Positions 6,164 through 9,146 of a stretch of 9,146 nt of DNA are shown here, piece by piece; within the stretch, counting starts at the first letter, position 1, and each line of letters opens with the position of its first letter. Location: the NCBI GenBank assembly GCA_002418775.1, contig DIEU01000045.1, positions 1 to 9,146 on the forward strand. Reading direction: 5' to 3'. The notes beneath the pieces were generated by a model. The model saw only the letters and a list, made by a program, of their open reading frames with translations, searched no databases and was not told the origin of the DNA. A program made the translations under genes and the position numbers. Origin of the DNA: Firmicutes bacterium UBA5766. Lineage in GTDB: Bacteria > Bacillota > Desulfotomaculia > Desulfotomaculales > Nap2-2B.

Positions 6164-8806
6164 ATGCCCGAACAAATGGCTACTACATATGATCCCGGGC
6201 TGGTCGAAGAAAAATGGTACCGCTTCTGGGAAGAAAATAAATTTTTTCACGCCAGGGTTGATCAAGAAAAGAAACCCTTCTGCATTGTCATGCCCCCGCC
6301 CAACGTAACCGGGCAGCTGCACATGGGACATGCCCTGGACAACACCTTACAGGATATCCTGACCCGTTGGCGCCGCATGCAGGGATACAACGCCCTCTGG
6401 CTGCCGGGTACTGACCACGCCGGCATAGCTACACAGGCCAAGGTGGAGGAACAACTAACCAGCGAGGGAACGTCCAGGACTGAGCTGGGCAGGAAAAAAT
6501 TCCTTGACCTCGTCTGGGTCTGGAAAGAAAAATACGGCGGACGCATTACCCAGCAGCTGCGCAGGCTGGGGTCTTCCTGCGACTGGGACCGCGAGCGCTT
6601 TACCATGGACGAGGGCTGCTCAAAGGCGGTCAGGGAAGTATTTGTCCGGCTTTATGAGCAGGGCTTGATTTATCGCGGCTACTATATTGTCAACTGGTGT
6701 CCCAGGTGCCATACGACTATTTCCGATATCGAGGTGGAGCACCTGCCGGCGCCCGGGCACCTGTATTATATAAAATATCCCGCCAAGCGCGGCGGGAAAA
6801 GTGTGATTATTGCCACCACGCGTCCGGAGACAATGCTGGGAGACGTTGCTGTCGCAGTTCATCCCGAAGACGAGCGCTTTAAAAATATGGTGGGGGAGAC
6901 GCTGATCCTTCCCCTGGTCGGCCGGGAAATGCCTCTGATCGCCGACGAGTACGTTGACAGGGAGTTTGGGACCGGGGCACTCAAGATAACCCCGGCTCAC
7001 GATCCCAACGATTTCGAGGTTGGCAAAAGACATAACCTGGATTCGCCGCAGGTGATCGGACCCGACGCGGCGATGACGGAAGACGCTGGGGCAGCATACA
7101 AGGGCCTTGACCGCTGGGAATGTCGCAAGCGAATTGTTAAAGACCTCGATGAGCGGGGATACCTGATCAAGATCGAGGACCATGAACATGCCATAGGCCA
7201 TTGTTACCGTTGCCACACAGTCATCGAGCCGATGCTTTCCCGGCAGTGGTTTGTGAAGATGGAACCCCTGGCTAAACCGGCCATAGAGGCCGTCCAGGAT
7301 AACAGAATCGTTTACATTCCGGAGCGCTTCGGCAGGATTTATCTGAACTGGATGGAAAATATCCGGGACTGGTGCATTTCCAGGCAGCTCTGGTGGGGGC
7401 ACAGAATCCCCGTCTGGTACTGCCTGCAGTGCGATAATATAATTGCATCGCCGGAAGATCCTGAAAGCTGCCCGCGCTGCGGCAGCAAAGACCTGGAACA
7501 GGACCCCGACGTGCTGGACACGTGGTTTTCTTCAGCTCTCTGGCCTTTTTCCACCCTGGGCTGGCCAAGACGGACTGAAGAGCTTAACTATTTTTACCCG
7601 ACTTCAGTAATGGTCACCGGAAGGGATATCATCTTTTTTTGGGTGGCCAGGATGATCTTCAGCGGGCTGGCCTTTATGAACGAAGTTCCTTTTAAAGAAG
7701 TTTTCGTCCACGGACTGGTTATGGATGCTCAGGGCCGTAAAATGAGCAAGTCTTTGGATAATGGCGTCGATCCCATCGACGTAATAGAGGAATACGGCGC
7801 GGACAGCCTGCGCTTCATGCTTGTTACCGGAAATACTCCGGGCAACGACCTGCGCTTTCATTTCGAGAGGCTGGACGGAGCGCGCAACTTCGTCAATAAG
7901 ATCTGGAACGCTTCACGATTTGTGATCATGAATCTGCAGGATTTCAATCCCGGCGCCAATTCGTCCGGCAAGTCATATACATTGGCCGACAGATGGATCT
8001 TGAGCCGTTTTCAGGAAACAGTCTCTAGCGTAACAGCCTGCCTGGAAAACTACGAGCTGGGAGAAGCGGCCAGAATCATCTATGAATTTACCTGGAACGA
8101 ATTCTGCGACTGGTATGTAGAACTGTGCAAATCGAGGCTTTACGGTAAAGACCTGGCAGGCCGTCAGACAGCACAATATGTTCTGGTCAAAGTTCTGAAA
8201 GGGACGCTGGAACTTCTTCATCCCTTCATGCCTTTTTTAACCGAAGACATCTGGCAGCGCCTGCCCCACCAGGCAGAAACCATTATGAAAACCCCCTGGC
8301 CAGAACACGAGGAAAACCTGCGTGATCCCTTCGCAGAGTCCGGGATGGCAGACCTGATGGAAATTATCCGCTCGATCCGGCGCTTAAGAAGCGAAATGAA
8401 CGTCCCGCCGGGTAAAAAGGCGCCTGTTATCCTGCTTGCGCCACAAGAAGCGAAGGACTTCATCGGCAGTTGGTCTTCCTATATCGAGCAGCTTGCGGCC
8501 TGTCTGGTTGAAGTTTCCTCAGCTACAAAGCAAAAACCTGCCAGGGCGGTCCACGCGATCGCCAGAGGCGTGGAGATCATTATGCCCCTGGAAGGGCTGA
8601 TCGATATTGAAAAAGAAATTGCCCGTCTGGAAAAGGATCTACTGGCCAGCGGGAAGGACCTCCAGCGAGTGCAGGGCAAGCTGAATAACGAGAATTTCTT
8701 GAAAAAAGCCGCTCCTGAAATTACAGAAAAGGAAAAGATGAAAGAAACCGAACTTAAAAAAGCCATGGAGGCTGTTAGTGAACGGCTGGAAATATTAAAA
8801 AGCTAA
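6164..8806 (+). CDS. valS: valyl-tRNA synthetase
   Basis: This enzyme attaches valine to tRNA-Val in the cytosol (class Ia synthetase). The product is 880 aa, normal for bacterial ValRS. The ATP-binding HIGH motif appears as HMGH at 53-56 (PPPNVTGQLHMGH) and KMSKS at 526-530. The CP1 editing domain spans about 145-350, with TTRPET at 218-223 and GTGALKITPAHDPNDFEVG near 269-287. Cys pairs that may bind zinc lie at 179/182, 347/350, 420/423 and 436/439. The anticodon-binding domain follows from about 605, and the C-terminus is the usual coiled-coil arm (IDIEKEIARLEKDLL and on). The start is ATG 6164 behind GGGAAGGAA (6149-6157); the in-frame ATG at 6176 is too far from that site. The leader is too short for the T-box often found before valS in Firmicutes. 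All core motifs are intact. Confidence 0.98.
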   Translation: MPEQMATTYDPGLVEEKWYRFWEENKFFHARVDQEKKPFCIVMPPPNVTGQLHMGHALDNTLQDILTRWRRMQGYNALWLPGTDHAGIATQAKVEEQLTSEGTSRTELGRKKFLDLVWVWKEKYGGRITQQLRRLGSSCDWDRERFTMDEGCSKAVREVFVRLYEQGLIYRGYYIVNWCPRCHTTISDIEVEHLPAPGHLYYIKYPAKRGGKSVIIATTRPETMLGDVAVAVHPEDERFKNMVGETLILPLVGREMPLIADEYVDREFGTGALKITPAHDPNDFEVGKRHNLDSPQVIGPDAAMTEDAGAAYKGLDRWECRKRIVKDLDERGYLIKIEDHEHAIGHCYRCHTVIEPMLSRQWFVKMEPLAKPAIEAVQDNRIVYIPERFGRIYLNWMENIRDWCISRQLWWGHRIPVWYCLQCDNIIASPEDPESCPRCGSKDLEQDPDVLDTWFSSALWPFSTLGWPRRTEELNYFYPTSVMVTGRDIIFFWVARMIFSGLAFMNEVPFKEVFVHGLVMDAQGRKMSKSLDNGVDPIDVIEEYGADSLRFMLVTGNTPGNDLRFHFERLDGARNFVNKIWNASRFVIMNLQDFNPGANSSGKSYTLADRWILSRFQETVSSVTACLENYELGEAARIIYEFTWNEFCDWYVELCKSRLYGKDLAGRQTAQYVLVKVLKGTLELLHPFMPFLTEDIWQRLPHQAETIMKTPWPEHEENLRDPFAESGMADLMEIIRSIRRLRSEMNVPPGKKAPVILLAPQEAKDFIGSWSSYIEQLAACLVEVSSATKQKPARAVHAIARGVEIIMPLEGLIDIEKEIARLEKDLLASGKDLQRVQGKLNNENFLKKAAPEITEKEKMKETELKKAMEAVSERLEILKS

Positions 8807-8836
8807 AGTGTAACGCTAAAAGCTAAAGTGTAACGC
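8798..8836 (+). repeat. 20-bp tandem duplication over the valS stop
   Basis: AAAAGCTAAAGTGTAACGC occurs at 8798-8816 and again at 8818-8836 (period 20). The first copy contains the final Lys-Ser codons and the TAA (8804-8806) of valS; the second is downstream and non-coding. It looks like a simple slippage duplication. Confidence 0.85.
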
Positions 8837-8839
8837 ATA

Positions 8840-8868
8840 AGGCCGCCACAAGCGGCCTGAAAATTTTT
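8840..8868 (+). terminator. intrinsic terminator of valS
   Basis: AGGCCGC (8840-8846), loop CACAA, GCGGCCT (8852-8858) forms a perfect 7-bp GC-rich stem. A TTTTT run follows at 8864-8868. It lies 34 bp after the valS stop. Confidence 0.85.
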
Positions 8869-9146
8869 ACAGTAATTCGTACTGCAAGTAAGGCCTGATC
8901 CTTATTTTTATTTATTGAAGGTAAGGGGCGTCGTTGTTAGTTATTCATATGCGGAAGGCAAGCAAGAAGAACGAAATCGCTTTGCGATGGCTTTAAATAA
9001 TACATTACCGAATAATTGAAGAAAAACAGGAAAGTATGTCCCTTTTGTGGTATTGTTAATTCGCCAAAAACAAACAAACCAGAAAGGAAACATACTTTTC
9101 TTTTATGATTATAACATGCGCAAGGATACATTTAAAGACAAGAGCA
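8869..9146. other. downstream intergenic region, no convincing gene
   Basis: AT-rich DNA without a supportable gene. An imperfect inverted repeat lies at 9028-9050 and 9079-9101 (18 of 23 positions complementary, 28-nt loop). A 28-codon plus-strand frame from TTG 9018 reads KVCPFCGIVNSPKTNKPERK with a CxxC pair, but it has no clear ribosome binding site. A small perfect hairpin ATCGC-TTT-GCGAT lies at 8976-8988. The region may lead into another element beyond the window. Confidence 0.4.

Noticed and set aside
8937..9131. 64-aa minus-strand frame
   Set aside because: No ribosome binding site, no recognisable motif, and it overlaps the inverted repeat.

Overview
The window looks like chromosomal DNA of an endospore-forming, anaerobic-type Firmicute. 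The gene content, the moderate GC and the TTG starts behind strong GGAGG-type ribosome binding sites would fit a Pelotomaculum/Desulfotomaculum-like Peptococcaceae member; the taxon is inference only. It holds a GerA-family spore germinant-receptor locus (about 0.97-5.88 kb) followed by the housekeeping gene valS (6.16-8.81 kb).

Layout. Positions 1-690 are mobile-element debris: a frameshifted, edge-truncated DUF4338/DruA-like gene on the minus strand and a possible transposase C-terminal scrap. At 691-813 and 5914-6036 lie two copies of a 123-bp sequence in inverted orientation, 122/123 identical by eye. Each carries on its inner side a short array of truncated copies of its own 27-nt REP-like tip. 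Together they bracket the whole germination locus. Inside are gerAA (TTG start 969), a heavily deleted gerAB remnant, gerAC (lipoprotein), a 54-codon two-helix membrane protein that is probably a D-type subunit, a short remnant of a second gerAA 3' end, and an intact gerAB.

Interpretation. The order A - (B remnant) - C - D - (A remnant) - B is best read as two tandem, diverged germinant-receptor operons that decayed in a complementary way: operon 1 lost B, operon 2 lost A (and its C, cut off at the right-hand repeat array). One complete A/B/C(/D) receptor set survives, assembled from both operons. The A, B and C proteins would form an inner spore-membrane receptor: GerAA integral with a cytosolic N-domain, GerAB an APC-type germinant-binding subunit, GerAC an outer-leaflet lipoprotein.

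valS has its own sigma-A-like promoter just outside the right-hand inverted repeat, a short leader with no room for a T-box, and a good intrinsic terminator. The last 280 bases show no convincing gene, only an imperfect inverted repeat. No tRNA, rRNA or CRISPR array was seen.
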